From assembly GCA_930367205.1 (NCBI GenBank), contig OV884014.1, positions 110,497,138-110,561,137 on the forward strand: a stretch of DNA of 64,000 nt, in the 5' to 3' direction. Origin of the DNA: Acanthosoma haemorrhoidale. Taxonomy: Eukaryota; Arthropoda; Insecta; Hemiptera; Acanthosomatidae. The position numbers and the translations under genes were made by a program. Below the pieces are notes generated by a model that was not told where the DNA came from, ran no database searches, and saw only the letters and a list, made by a program, of their open reading frames with translations. Every line of letters starts with the position of its first letter. Within the stretch, counting starts at the first letter, position 1. Of the stretch, positions 11,014 to 20,927 are shown in pieces.

Positions 11014-12008
11014 GGCCGATTCATAAATTCCTCTTCTTTTTCTAATACTCATTGGTCTTATTTCTATAATGAAAAAATTTCGATATCCCCGGGAAAAAAA
11101 TTAACTCTTACAGAACAAATAGACATTATTATCATCTTTTATATAGGTATGTAACAACTGTATGAAATAATATTTATCTAAAACTTTGATTTTCAGCTTC
11201 AATAACAATCATATTAGTTATCATCATGCTCAACGTGCATGACAAATTCGTAAAACAGGACAAACTTTTTAAACTGTATACCCATGGACAAAATAAGTCA
11301 AGACCAGTTAGATTTGTTGGGTTAAATGAGAAAGAGAGGAAGTGATAATGATAACCCATCTGCTTTTGAGTTTTGACACTCGTTAAGAAAAATATTGCAG
11401 TGGAAACGCAATGCCTTCTTGGATTGGGAGTAAATTAACCAAAGTGAAGATAAAATAAATTTATCTAATCCAAAAACAAGTCTGGTGGAGGTTCCAAGAG
11501 AAAGCAATGAAGACGAAAAAATTCCAGTTTTTCAACATCAGTTCTTGATCTTGTGGAATACATTGGAGGAAAGGTTGTGTGAAGCCTGGGTAGGAGAATA
11601 GGATATGAAGAACGTTTAATGGCCATCACCATCGACAATAAAAAATGAAATTTAAATTTAAATGTCGATTTTGGTCTCGATTAAAACTCGTCGAGGATAT
11701 GAACCTCACAACAATTTTTAAGACTACCACATTGAAAGACTAACTCAGCCATTGGTGTGAATGAGATCATTTATCACAATTACTTATTGCCCAATGAGGC
11801 AGATTGTTACTTTATCACAATAAACTTAATATGTTCCTATAAAACTCAGCCATTACTCCCATAATGGGTACGTAAATTGGTAAACACCCTAGTTCTCAAC
11901 CACTGGAGAAGACAGATCACAGAAATTGAAAGCATTTGGAAAATTTGTCTCAGTACTAGAACGAAGAAATTTATCCCCGACCTAAACCAGATTAGGCAGA
12001 AGCTGAAT
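11014..12008. repeat. Right inverted repeat of DDE copy A
   Basis: 995-bp arm, reverse complement of the left arms at 41936-42902 and 57375-58222 and direct match to 59301-60296. It begins inside the reverse complement of the first ORF start. No independent gene is supported in it. Confidence 0.85.
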
Positions 12009-13501
12009 AGTTCATTTCAAAGGTCTACAACAAATGTGTTAAATAATAATATTTAAATGTTATTTATACGTAATTTAATAAAATGTACATTATATGTGCA
12101 CTTGCAAGGTTTTTAATAAAGATCAATACTAGTTTATTTCATTTTTTGTATAATTTTTATCACCTCGCAGCCCATATTATTCAAGTTATTCGTTCATTTA
12201 TGTAAAGAACTTGAAACTAACAGAAACATATAAGTGTTCCGACATACCTCTCTCGAGAATTAAAGAACGCTGACCTGCACGTGTTGCTTGGTGTGCCGTC
12301 GGTAGGTGAGTTGCAGCACCTCACAAACCCAGTGTTTAATACTATAACCCCACCAACCCTCCCACATTGATGGCAACAGACTGTCGGGGAAAAATTAGAT
12401 TAAGAATTAGTATGTTAGTTTTAAGTTTGATCAAAATGGTGAGCCCCATCACCTTTATTAGAGTCAGTTCAGTCCAGTCACGTATAATGTGTATCATTAT
12501 ACTTGTTTATCCCATGATATCATTTTTATAAAATATCAAACCTAACCGTAAGAAATGCTTCAAGAGCCAGCGAGTAAACAAGACAAAGAAACAACAGGAG
12601 GGGGACTAAGGCTGGACTAGGTGAGAGCATGGCCTCATGGGAAATTATTTTAAAGTTATTTACTGGAGTCTTTCCAGCAATACTCTTACCAATGTTCATT
12701 CATGGGCTTGTCGGCGCCAGGAGTGCATGGTAGTCTCTTATCTTGTACCCATCTGTTCCTTTTAAAACATCTTCTCTCGAAACCCCCTGCAGTGAACCAA
12801 CACTTACAAAACAACCTCTGTCAAGTCTCCCCAGTGCAGGTACAGAATGGAAGGTGCCAGGTAGATGGTTTTAGTCTATTGCCGCTTTCACTAGATTGGA
12901 TTTTGTCTTCATTGATAAAATAAAATTGAAAATAGTTTTAAAAACATGATTGTAAAATAAAAAACAGTATAAAACAATCAATGAATACAAAATGAACAAT
13001 TTATCTTCTTAATGGATGATATAATGAGACCAGTTAAAGTTTTTTACCACGTGGTATTCCATTGCCTTAGGCTGGGGTCACCAACTGTTTTATCAGTTAT
13101 AGTCAAGGGTCTATTATACAAATCCATTTACATGAACATTACTTAACTTTAGTGTTATCATAAAGTTATCACATAGTTAGGCAGGTTGGTTTAGAATTCA
13201 CTCGGAGATTTTGATAAAATGTGATGTTTGAAAGACGACCTTCTAAAATAGAGCTATAATTTTTAAAACAATTCTCGAGGGTTGAAATTGTATTAGCCTT
13301 CGTGAGGGGTCGGAGCAAAATGTCTGTCCAGTTCATTGAGACTAACCCCCAGGTGACGAATCTATATTATGCCCTCTGTCGACCGTTCGAAAGTTCGATT
13401 TTTGTACTGGGCATTGACTTAATATTTACCTCGTGTCGAAAGATATTTTTTCGATTTGTATATATTTGTGTATATTTTTTCGATATATTTGTAGGGACTC
13501 T
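12009..13501. repeat. Non-coding duplicated sequence with dispersed repeats
   Basis: Matches 60297-61735 in the same orientation. It includes the reverse counterpart of 1,140-1,440 (at 12,280-12,500) and one copy of the CCACGTGG block (13,012-13,230). Open stretches of 60-73 codons here show no recognisable domain. No gene is supported. Confidence 0.6.
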
Positions 13502-14600
13502 CATAAAAACATAGTGCATAACGCAAAATAATTATTAGCATACATAAATACCAAATCAGTAGGAGAAGCTGAAGAATTTCTTGACAATAAAACCTTAGCA
13601 ACATGTATGTCACACATTTATGCCACTAGTTTGAAACCACGCGGACACCACGTGTTGTTCTATTCACTAACTCATACTTATGCGAGACGAATATTTACTG
13701 AGGATCGGGTAGCAGGAGGAGACAAAATAAAAATGATGACCTGTTGTCACGAAGAAATCACAAACGAATGCAAGAAAAAACTACCTAAAGACTAAAAATT
13801 CTTCTTAGCGACTTGTAAAAGATTAACAAACATTAGACAACTTAAAAATACCCTCATGCGTGATGGTGCACATATATAAGATGTCCAAAAGACAACATAT
13901 AGAACCAATTCTAACAATGCAACACCAAACAATTCAAATTACAAAAGAAAAAACCGCGAATAATACATTATACAGAAAACGATGACAAAGACACGCCAAT
14001 TGCACAGATAACCGACTAACTAAATTATCTAGAAAAAAAATTTGAACATTTTTTAAATTTCTCAGAGAACAGATCCACCGTCCAATGTAGAGCTGAATAT
14101 GGCCTAAATTACTCCGATTTATTGCCCCAAATGAAGAACAACACCGGGTCTAAACGGCTTATTGAAACTGGCGCGTCTAAGAATCATATATTTCTGACAT
14201 CTTTACCATAAGGATGTCAAATTATTTCCGAAGAATTTATCACGAAAACACCAGTGGGGTGAAGGAACAGAGAGTGCTATGATTGATCTCATCAGTAAAT
14301 AGGGAAAAATAATACGAATTGATGAAGAAAAATTAAGCTCCGCAAATTTATTAAACATGAAATTACCACAAAAAATGAAGCGCGGACTTATTGCCGAAAC
14401 TACCGTTGTCCTGTCCAGTTCTCGGCTCAAATTCATGAACAAGTGGAAAAAGTATTACAAAACAGAATTATACGCGAGAGTAATTCACCATACAACTCCC
14501 CTGTTTGGAAATCCGCTAAGAAAATGTGGGATAAAAAAGAGATCATATTGTTACAGAATATAGAAAAGTTAATGACATCACCAGGATCTCTAACTCTTCA
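13502..14600 (+). pseudogene. Ty3/Gypsy gag-protease-RT fragment, copy A
   Basis: Three pieces in pol order. 13520-13795 encodes a gag-like stretch (HIYATSLKPRGHHVLFYSLT) ending in CKKKLPKD. At 14158-14180 a retropepsin active site reads LIETGAS: the catalytic Asp codon is GAA (Glu). At about 14,420-14,580 the start of RT is legible (RIIRESNSPYNSPVW), with stops and frameshifts around it. The fragment then ends. It matches 62,290-63,400, which carries a different active-site change. No LTRs are identified. Confidence 0.75.
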
Positions 14601-15092
14601 GGACTCTTGAATAGACAGCGCAGCACTTTTATTGAAATATTACCAATCTTAAATAATCAAAACTTAACGAATTACACTTACAATTACAAACAAACTAACA
14701 TTAGCGACTATTGCTCATAATAATACTCTAAACTACTAGACTAAATAAAATTTGGTATTTCTATTGTTGCCAATATTCAAACCACCATAACGGAACATTA
14801 TGCTCAAAAATATCATGATGGAAATAAAATAATTCTTGACGTTATAAACCATGAAAAGGACAAGAAGACCCTCCTCAGCTAAATGACGAACAAATATTTA
14901 TAAAGCCTATGTATAAATATGTATAATAAATAAGTACAAAAACACAGAAAATCCACACAGTATAGAAACCACAATAAATATTAACAAAAATATAATGGAA
15001 TCATATCAAAATGACATAGCAATGAATAGTGTTCCCTTCAATAAAGGACGAAGAAATGTTGAAATATTAAATAAGGGAAACTGATTTTCAAG
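14601..15092. other. AT-rich sequence without a supported gene
   Basis: Up to about 14,930 this matches 63,370-63,720; after that it is unique. Probably decayed retroelement sequence. Nothing else recognised. Confidence 0.5.
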
Positions 15093-15284
15093 ACATGTAA
15101 AGTACATTCTATATATATACTTGGACATGTAAAGTACATTCTATATATATACTTGGACATATAAAGTACATTCTATATATATACTTGGACATGTAAAGTA
15201 CATTCTATATATATACTTGGACATGTAAAGAACATTCTATATATATACTTGGACATGTAAAGTACATTCTTTATATATACTTGA
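15093..15284. repeat. 32-bp tandem repeat, six units
   Basis: Units start at 15093, 15125, 15157, 15189, 15221 and 15253, exactly 32 bp apart, each containing ACATGTAAAGTACATTCT followed by a TA run. A degenerate seventh start is at 15285. Single substitutions distinguish units. It is absent from the otherwise related 63-kb region. Confidence 0.95.
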
Positions 15285-15401
15285 ATATGTATATAATAAA
15301 ATTAATGATTTAACACTGACTTTTTAATGGTGCAAACTAGGAATTAGTGTCACAGGTGACAACATATAATAAGCCTATAAAAGCCTCAAGTTTTATGGTT
15401 A

Positions 15402-15683
15402 ATGAGCAAACTCCACTGTACAATTAAATCCAATATAATAAACATATTTGTCTCATTTCCAGCAACTATGAAGAGAAATGAACACTTTGAGTATTACAAA
15501 AATTATTGTTATTATGAAAAACAATCAATGAAATCCACCTTTCTATATTTAATCGATCATTATTATTGCATCAAGCCTACATTTTATAAAAATCCTTTCA
15601 TATTTAACCTTGTTGATTATAGTAAATTAAAACATTGTACTAGTTTTAAAAATCCTAATATCGCCTATATAGACAATTTTTAA
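15402..15683 (+). pseudogene. Env-like retroelement ORF fragment (tentative)
   Basis: 93 codons open from an ATG. SKLHCTIKSN near the start resembles SKIHCAIKNN in the better preserved env-like region at 18602-19290, and both are followed by a hydrophobic stretch. This suggests a piece of an errantivirus-type envelope gene. No signal peptide, fusion peptide or membrane anchor can be shown. It could be an unrelated AT-rich open frame. Confidence 0.35.
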
Positions 15684-15764
15684 CTTGACGAATACACCTA
15701 AAAACATAATTGTAAAATAAGAAACATCATAAAACAATAAACGAATAAAAAATGAACAATTTAT

Positions 15765-16440
15765 CTTCTTAATGGATGATATAATGAGACCCGTTAAAGT
15801 TTTTTACCACGTGGTATTCCATTGCCTTAGGCTGGGGTCACCAACTGTTTTATCATTGATAGTCTAGGGTCTATTACAACAAATCCATTCGCATAAACAT
15901 TACTTCACTTTAGTGTTATCATAATGTTATCACATAACTAGGCAGGTTGGTTTAGAATTCGCTCGGAGATGTTGATGAAACGTTCCCTGTTAAAAAATAG
16001 GAAGAACAGAGTTGAGAGGGTTAAGCATTTTATTTTATTATCCCATTCTTTAAAATCTTTCATTATATTTGTGGTGTGATCATATTATTTATTATACAGT
16101 GGAATCCCGATTATTCCTATTTCCAGATAAGTCCCTAGTGCAAACCCCGGTAAACGGTATAAAAACAATGCATTTCATCTATTCGGTACCGGTAAATGGC
16201 CTCCAAAGATGGCGGACTAACATATTTGACCTAGGATAATTCTTTGGTCACTGTCCTTCAGCGTTTGTCTTAATTACGCCATAATCGGTCTTTTATTGAA
16301 GCAGGATAGTCAGATAATTATAAAACATAAAATAATGGGCTTTTAACACTAAAAAAACACTACCAAAATTTAAAAGAACCATGAATTCTTTACTTAGTAA
16401 TACACCTAACTCATCAGTATACTTTGATAATAGAATTATA
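15765..16440. repeat. Dispersed repeat, inverted relative to 8.7-9.7 kb and 40.9-41.9 kb
   Basis: Begins with the block containing CCACGTGG (also at 13,012 and 61,290 in direct and at 9,600 and 41,830 in inverted orientation) and continues to CAGTGGAATCCCGATTATTC at about 16,098, a pogo/Tigger-like end preceded by TA. It is shorter than its counterparts because about 270 bp are missing. No gene. Confidence 0.6.
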
Positions 16441-16465
16441 TTTTTTGTTAACTTGACTTGATAAC

Positions 16466-17130
16466 ATGATACAACTTGACAAAACTGAATTCTTTCACGC
16501 TGAATTACCATTTCTAGGACATATTCTAACATCAGAAGGTATAAAAACTGGCCCGAGAAAATTAGAAACTGTTGAAAAAGTCCCCTTGCCCAGGATATTA
16601 AGTCCCCTTGAAAAAGAAATTAAACAATTTCTAAGCTTAACAAGATATTATCGGAAACTTATCAACAGTTATGCCCACATAGCTCAACCACTGTCATAAT
16701 ATTTAAGGAAATCTGGAGAAACTATAAATCCGGAGACATACAGACACGCGTTTGAAAATCTTATATCCCGACTTTTCGGAGCAAATGATTTTAACAACCG
16801 ACGCAAGTAATACGCAGTTGGAGCAGTAGTTTCGCAACTTTCCGAAGAGAGGGATCACCCAATCGCTTTTGCTTCTAAAACAATACTAAAGACAGAACCA
16901 AAATATTCAACTATGCAAGAAGAATTTTTTACTATTACTTATGCTTGCAAACCCTTTAAACCATATCTGTATGGGCAAAGATTTATAATTCAAACGATTT
17001 TTTTCTATGAAAAATAATAACACAAGGATAATGAAATGGATTTATCTAATAAATAAGTTTGATTTCGAAATTAATGATGTAGAAGGAAGAACTAACTGTA
17101 GCAGATGCATTGAGTCGTGTAAAATTGAAA
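16466..17130 (+). pseudogene. Ty3/Gypsy RT (C-terminal part) and RNase H fragment
   Basis: 16466-16699 is open and encodes the RT segment after the catalytic motif: FLGHILTSEGI and the thumb/connection (QFLSLTRYYRKLI). RNase H follows with stops, frameshifts and a loss near the first catalytic Asp (around 16,805), then HPIAFASKTI. V-A-D-A-L-S-R at 17098-17118 marks its end. It is the plus-strand sister of 7690-8700 and 39895-40930. Confidence 0.8.
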
Positions 17131-17810
17131 ATAATACAAATAATAATTAAACGGTATCGAAGAAATAGATACAGACGGAGAGTTAGACAAATTATTAACT
17201 GAAACTGGAACAAACCCTAAAAGACTTAGAAGACAGCCTTCCACTTCCCCAAGAACTAGTTGAAACCGAGAGCTTGGCAACCCAACATTCTCAACAACGT
17301 AGCTACAATCAAATATCTATAGTGACCAACAAACCCATTAACATTTGAAAAAATCAAATTTTCATAACAAGAGGTAGTGGCCCACTACAAATAGAACGAC
17401 CTTTTAATAAATTAGGGTACCAAATAGAATCAGCATACTTTTGGAAACACGACATCGAAAATAAATTACTAGAAATTATTAAACCGAACTGTGCATATGT
17501 CGTGCATTGCGAACCTAATATAGAAACTGTTCGAAATGAATACGAAGACATGTTCAATAATTTATCGCGAATAGTTGAAGGAAAATTCCCAACAGTCAAG
17601 ATAAAACGTTACACTAGTAAACTGATAGACGTACTAGAAGATACAAAGAAAAAGGAACTCATTCAGAATTATCAAGTAGGAAAATCCTTTCACTGAAGCG
17701 GTTTAATGGAAATATATGAGAAACTAAAACGATATGAAAGATATAATAACCGACTTTATCAATAAATGTGCAACATGTGCTAAAACTAAATATGAACGTA
17801 AACCAGTGAA
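17131..17810 (+). pseudogene. Integrase N-terminal/linker region, degenerate
   Basis: Region between RNase H and the integrase core of the same element. 17502-17696 is open. A C-x2-C pair (CNMC) is encoded near 17,768-17,780, probably half of the H-H-C-C zinc-binding domain; the histidine pair could not be placed with confidence. Several stops are present. Confidence 0.5.
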
Positions 17811-18540
17811 AACTAAATATCAAATAACACCCACCCCGGGAAAGACCATTCGAATATTTAATGATAGATACTTTGCATTATGAACAAGCCTTTATAATAA
17901 CTATTATAGACACCTTCTCTAAACGACTTTATGCAGAAAGAATTAAAACGCTAATAACATATTTCATGTAATAACTAAATACTTAGCAATCTTCCCGACA
18001 CCCATTAAAATAGCAATGGATCAAGGTCCTGAATATAAAAACAATCTCATTCAGAATCTTTTTAAAAGTCTCGGTATAGAATGTCACTATAGAGTATCAA
18101 ATAATTCTAACTCCTCAGGAATACTAAATCAAACCCATTCCACTTTAATCGAGCTATTAAGAGTAATAAAAGAAGAGAATCCATAAAACGGACCTGAAAC
18201 GAGTTTAAACTTCACGACAATGGCCTTTAATGAAACACTAAATAAAAACTTAAAATTAGCACCTAACGAGATAATTATTGAAAAATTATTGGACTTGTAC
18301 TGATTGGAGACCAATTAGTACAAAAATGAAAGATTAAATGTAGTACACGAAAAAGTCTAACAAGAAATTGAAAAAGGAAAGGAAATTAGGTCAGGTAAGT
18401 TATATATAAATCGCGAAGACCCACCAGATCTAGAGGAACAACCTTATGTTAGAATTCGTACTAAAACAAAAATGAAAAAAGATATAAACCTGTTAGACAA
18501 TTTTTTGACCAAAATAAGACTAAAGAGTAAACACTAACAA
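17811..18540 (+). pseudogene. Integrase core and C-terminal domain, degenerate
   Basis: The first catalytic Asp region reads MIDTLHY and IIDTFSKRLYAERI (around 17,860-17,950); the second reads MDQGPEYKN (around 18,017-18,040). The third motif reads SSGILNQTHSTL: Asn (codon AAT, 18127-18129) stands where DD35E integrases have the catalytic Glu. Frameshifts and TAA codons break the core. The tail is Lys-rich with EDPPDLEEQPYVRIRTKTKMKK-like content, related to the tail at 48125-48718. Gene order and motifs support a Ty3/errantivirus-like element. Confidence 0.75.
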
Positions 18541-18601
18541 TATTAGAAGACCAAGAAAGAAAAATAAGAGAAAATGTGCTTTAGTCACAGATGGTGGCAG
18601 A

Positions 18602-19290
18602 ATGGAAATTGATTTGGACGCTCTTACTAGTTACTCCAATGACGCTTTCATATCAGATAACGCACCTAACAAACAAACAGATCTAAAACCAAATTATTAT
18701 ATTAGCGATGATATTGAAACATTATTTTTAACAAGTAAAATACATTGTGCAATAAAAAACAATACAATAGATTACATTCTAACTATTCCACTTAAAGGAG
18801 AAGTAATGAAAACAATATAGCTATTACCTGTACCATCGCTGAACGAAAACACTTATGTAACAGCTAGTATTCCTATTAAACCCATATTATTGTACATGCA
18901 ACCTCTTATAGCCAATGTATGTATAACTAAAGCCATTAGAAATAATATACATTCGTGTATAACTGTTAATTTAAGAAACAAAGAACCTATTGTAAAATCT
19001 ATAGAAGATATTGATGTATATACAGCATTTAAACATACAAGTATTAGCCTTAAACAAAATGTATCTATACCCATTCCTATTCCTCAAATTCCTGTAATTA
19101 AGCTAAGACATAACGAATCTTTTATAAATATAACTAGTAATAAGGATATTAGTATATCACCCCTATCATTTTATCATTTTCACATGAAATACTAACAATT
19201 AACCATACCAATGTCTCTTTTCATGAATTACCATCTTTTGTTGTACCAACTAATATAAACCTCGTACCTCTAACACGGTATAGTTAAATA
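18602..19290 (+). pseudogene. Env-like gene remnant after integrase
   Basis: Open blocks 18602-18820 and 18890-19195, separated by a TAG at 18,818, lie where errantiviruses carry envelope. Local features resemble the C-terminal half of insect errantivirus/baculovirus F-type Env: a motif IDYILTIPL followed by a Leu-Pro-Val-Pro stretch and scattered cysteines. No intact membrane anchor or N-terminal half is present, and stops follow 19,195. A broken fragment; identification as envelope is moderately supported. Confidence 0.45.
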
Positions 19291-19999
19291 GAAATTCCCA
19301 ATATAATTCAAATTGTAAGTTTAATAATTGTATTTAATCTTTTCTTGTATTAAGTAAACCTCAAGTATTCTGATTTAAGGAAATTCCTTAAAACAAGGCT
19401 TCAGCAACTTTCAGCACTACTAGCAATAGAAGCCATCTCGTTACAGACAACAGAGTTCTCCCAGGTGCTCCAATCTTCAAGGATCAGCAGTTATGTAATA
19501 TATATAATCTTATTATTAACAAATTGTACGATTATCAATAACATCCTAAGAACTGTATCTCTTAACTTATAATCAGCTCTTTTGTAATTATCAATAACTT
19601 ATTTTCTTTTCCCAGACCTCCATTCTGAATATTTATCCCCAACGGCCATTCACTAATATCTATTCCCTTCAGCCACTCATTAGCCAAGGAAGGCGACGTG
19701 GGAAGATTCGCACTGTGACGGGGAGATGAGAAATGTTCACTAAATAATTTAAATTTATAGACCTATTGAAAAATTAGGTGATTAACTGCCTTTTGTTAGT
19801 GACTAATACAAATTTTAATTAATAGTGTGTTCACAATTTTTCTGTAGCCTTACATTATTGAAGGTGACGAAAGTTATACTTGACGCCTTAAAGGTCCAAC
19901 CTTATGTAAACTAATGAGGTCAATCTTAAATTAATGGTATAAATTATTAAATTAATGAACTCAATAATATGTAGGAAGTGGGTGGGGGTACCCTATAGC
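19291..19999. other. Non-coding region, possible LTR remnant
   Basis: AT-rich, with no coding signal. It may contain the 3' LTR of the preceding element, but no second copy of it is present in the window to define ends. GC content rises abruptly from about 19,976. Confidence 0.4.
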
Positions 20000-20111
20000 A
20001 TTGACGAGGGTGGGAGGGGATGCTTTTCGTAGAGTGGGGGTTTACCTGCGGGACCCCCTTGTAAAGGCAGGTAAGGGGCAGTCGATCAGCAGTTGTCAGT
20101 GTAGTGAGATC

Positions 20112-20639
20112 ATGAGCATGGCTATGGTAGGACGTGAAGACATCAGGGATGCTGTAGATTTGAGGGAGGCTATACTAGTTGAAGGACCCATGTGGGAGAT
20201 CGAAGAACGGAGGAGGATGACATCAGAGAGGGAGTGGATGAAAGAGCAAGAAAAGAGACGAAGGAGAAGGATAGCAGGCTGGAAGCGTATGCAAGAGGGA
20301 TACACCAGGAATGAGAAGGAGAACGTCAGAGAGTCAGGTGATGCAAGAGAAATAAATAAGAAAGATGGACTCCAGGGAGGAAGTGTATGCAATAGGGAGA
20401 CTGGTGAAAATAAAAGGACGCGAGGGAGGCAGCCGATGAGACAGAGACATGAGAAAGTCAGATGCGACAGAAAGACGACAAAGGGGGAAAGAAGACGTAG
20501 GAGAGAAGAAGAGGACGACGCCAGGGAAGCCGCCAGGTTAAGACAGGAAGTGGAGGACCTCTGGAGAGCTGAATTAGAGAGGTTAGTGGAGCTCGCAAGA
20601 GTTGATGAAAGGAGGCTAAGGATGAGAAGATGTGGGTGA
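20112..20639 (+). CDS. Arg/Glu-rich coiled-coil protein of unknown origin
   Basis: An open frame of 176 codons from ATG 20112 (MSMAMVGREDIRDAV) to TGA 20637-20639; the same frame is open upstream to about 20,001 without ATG. Composition is dominated by Arg, Glu, Lys and Asp, with long charged helical stretches and a C-terminal segment of heptad character (LRQEVEDLWRAELERLVEL). GC content is far above the flanks. CAGGTAAGG at 20,068-20,076 is a good 5' splice-site match, so the ORF could belong to a spliced transcript. No family is recognised. A nucleic-acid-binding Gag-like or host protein are both possible; charged low-complexity DNA can also stay open by chance. Confidence 0.4.
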   Translation: MSMAMVGREDIRDAVDLREAILVEGPMWEIEERRRMTSEREWMKEQEKRRRRRIAGWKRMQEGYTRNEKENVRESGDAREINKKDGLQGGSVCNRETGENKRTRGRQPMRQRHEKVRCDRKTTKGERRRRREEEDDAREAARLRQEVEDLWRAELERLVELARVDERRLRMRRCG

Positions 20640-20645
20640 GCCCCT

Positions 20646-20665
20646 TATTATTATTATTATTATTA
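20646..20665. repeat. (TTA)n microsatellite
   Basis: About six to seven TTA units immediately after the Arg/Glu-rich ORF. Confidence 0.9.
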
Positions 20666-20927
20666 AATATTTAAATTTAAATAAACATTGTACTTAATAA
20701 TCGTTGTTTATTTTTTATTACTTTATTCCCTAGAAAAATATTAGATAGTAGATTCTGGTTATAAATTTATTGACAGTGTGTTGAAATATGAATCCAAACA
20801 ACCTTTATTCAAAGACTTTACTAGAAGTCTTATTTTTATTACTTTTTGGGAAATGAGGATATTTTGAGGATTTTTATCACAGTTTTCTTTAGTAAGACTT
20901 ATCTTTGTTTGGTGTACATTGGTTGGA

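Larger units (their letters stand above)
9715..12008 (+). mobile_element. DDE-type transposon with long inverted repeats, copy A (internally deleted)
   Basis: The two ends are inverted repeats of each other: left arm 9715-10203, right arm 11014-12008, sharing the terminal sequence ATTCAGCTTCTGCCTAAT. The left arm has lost about 480 bp of internal sequence relative to the right. The 810-bp centre carries remnants of two ORFs (10165-10307 and 10497-10676) that are longer in copies B and C, and lacks the catalytic region found only in copy B. No target-site duplication was recognised. It is a non-autonomous derivative. Confidence 0.75.

Noticed and set aside
12702..12923. 73-codon ORF kept at 60990-61205
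   Set aside because: Copies differ by an in-frame indel and no domain is seen; a duplicated non-coding repeat explains it.
20096..20392. Minus-strand 98-codon ORF opposite the Arg/Glu-rich ORF
   Set aside because: Ser/Leu-rich complement of a charged coding strand; overlaps fully and has no recognisable feature.
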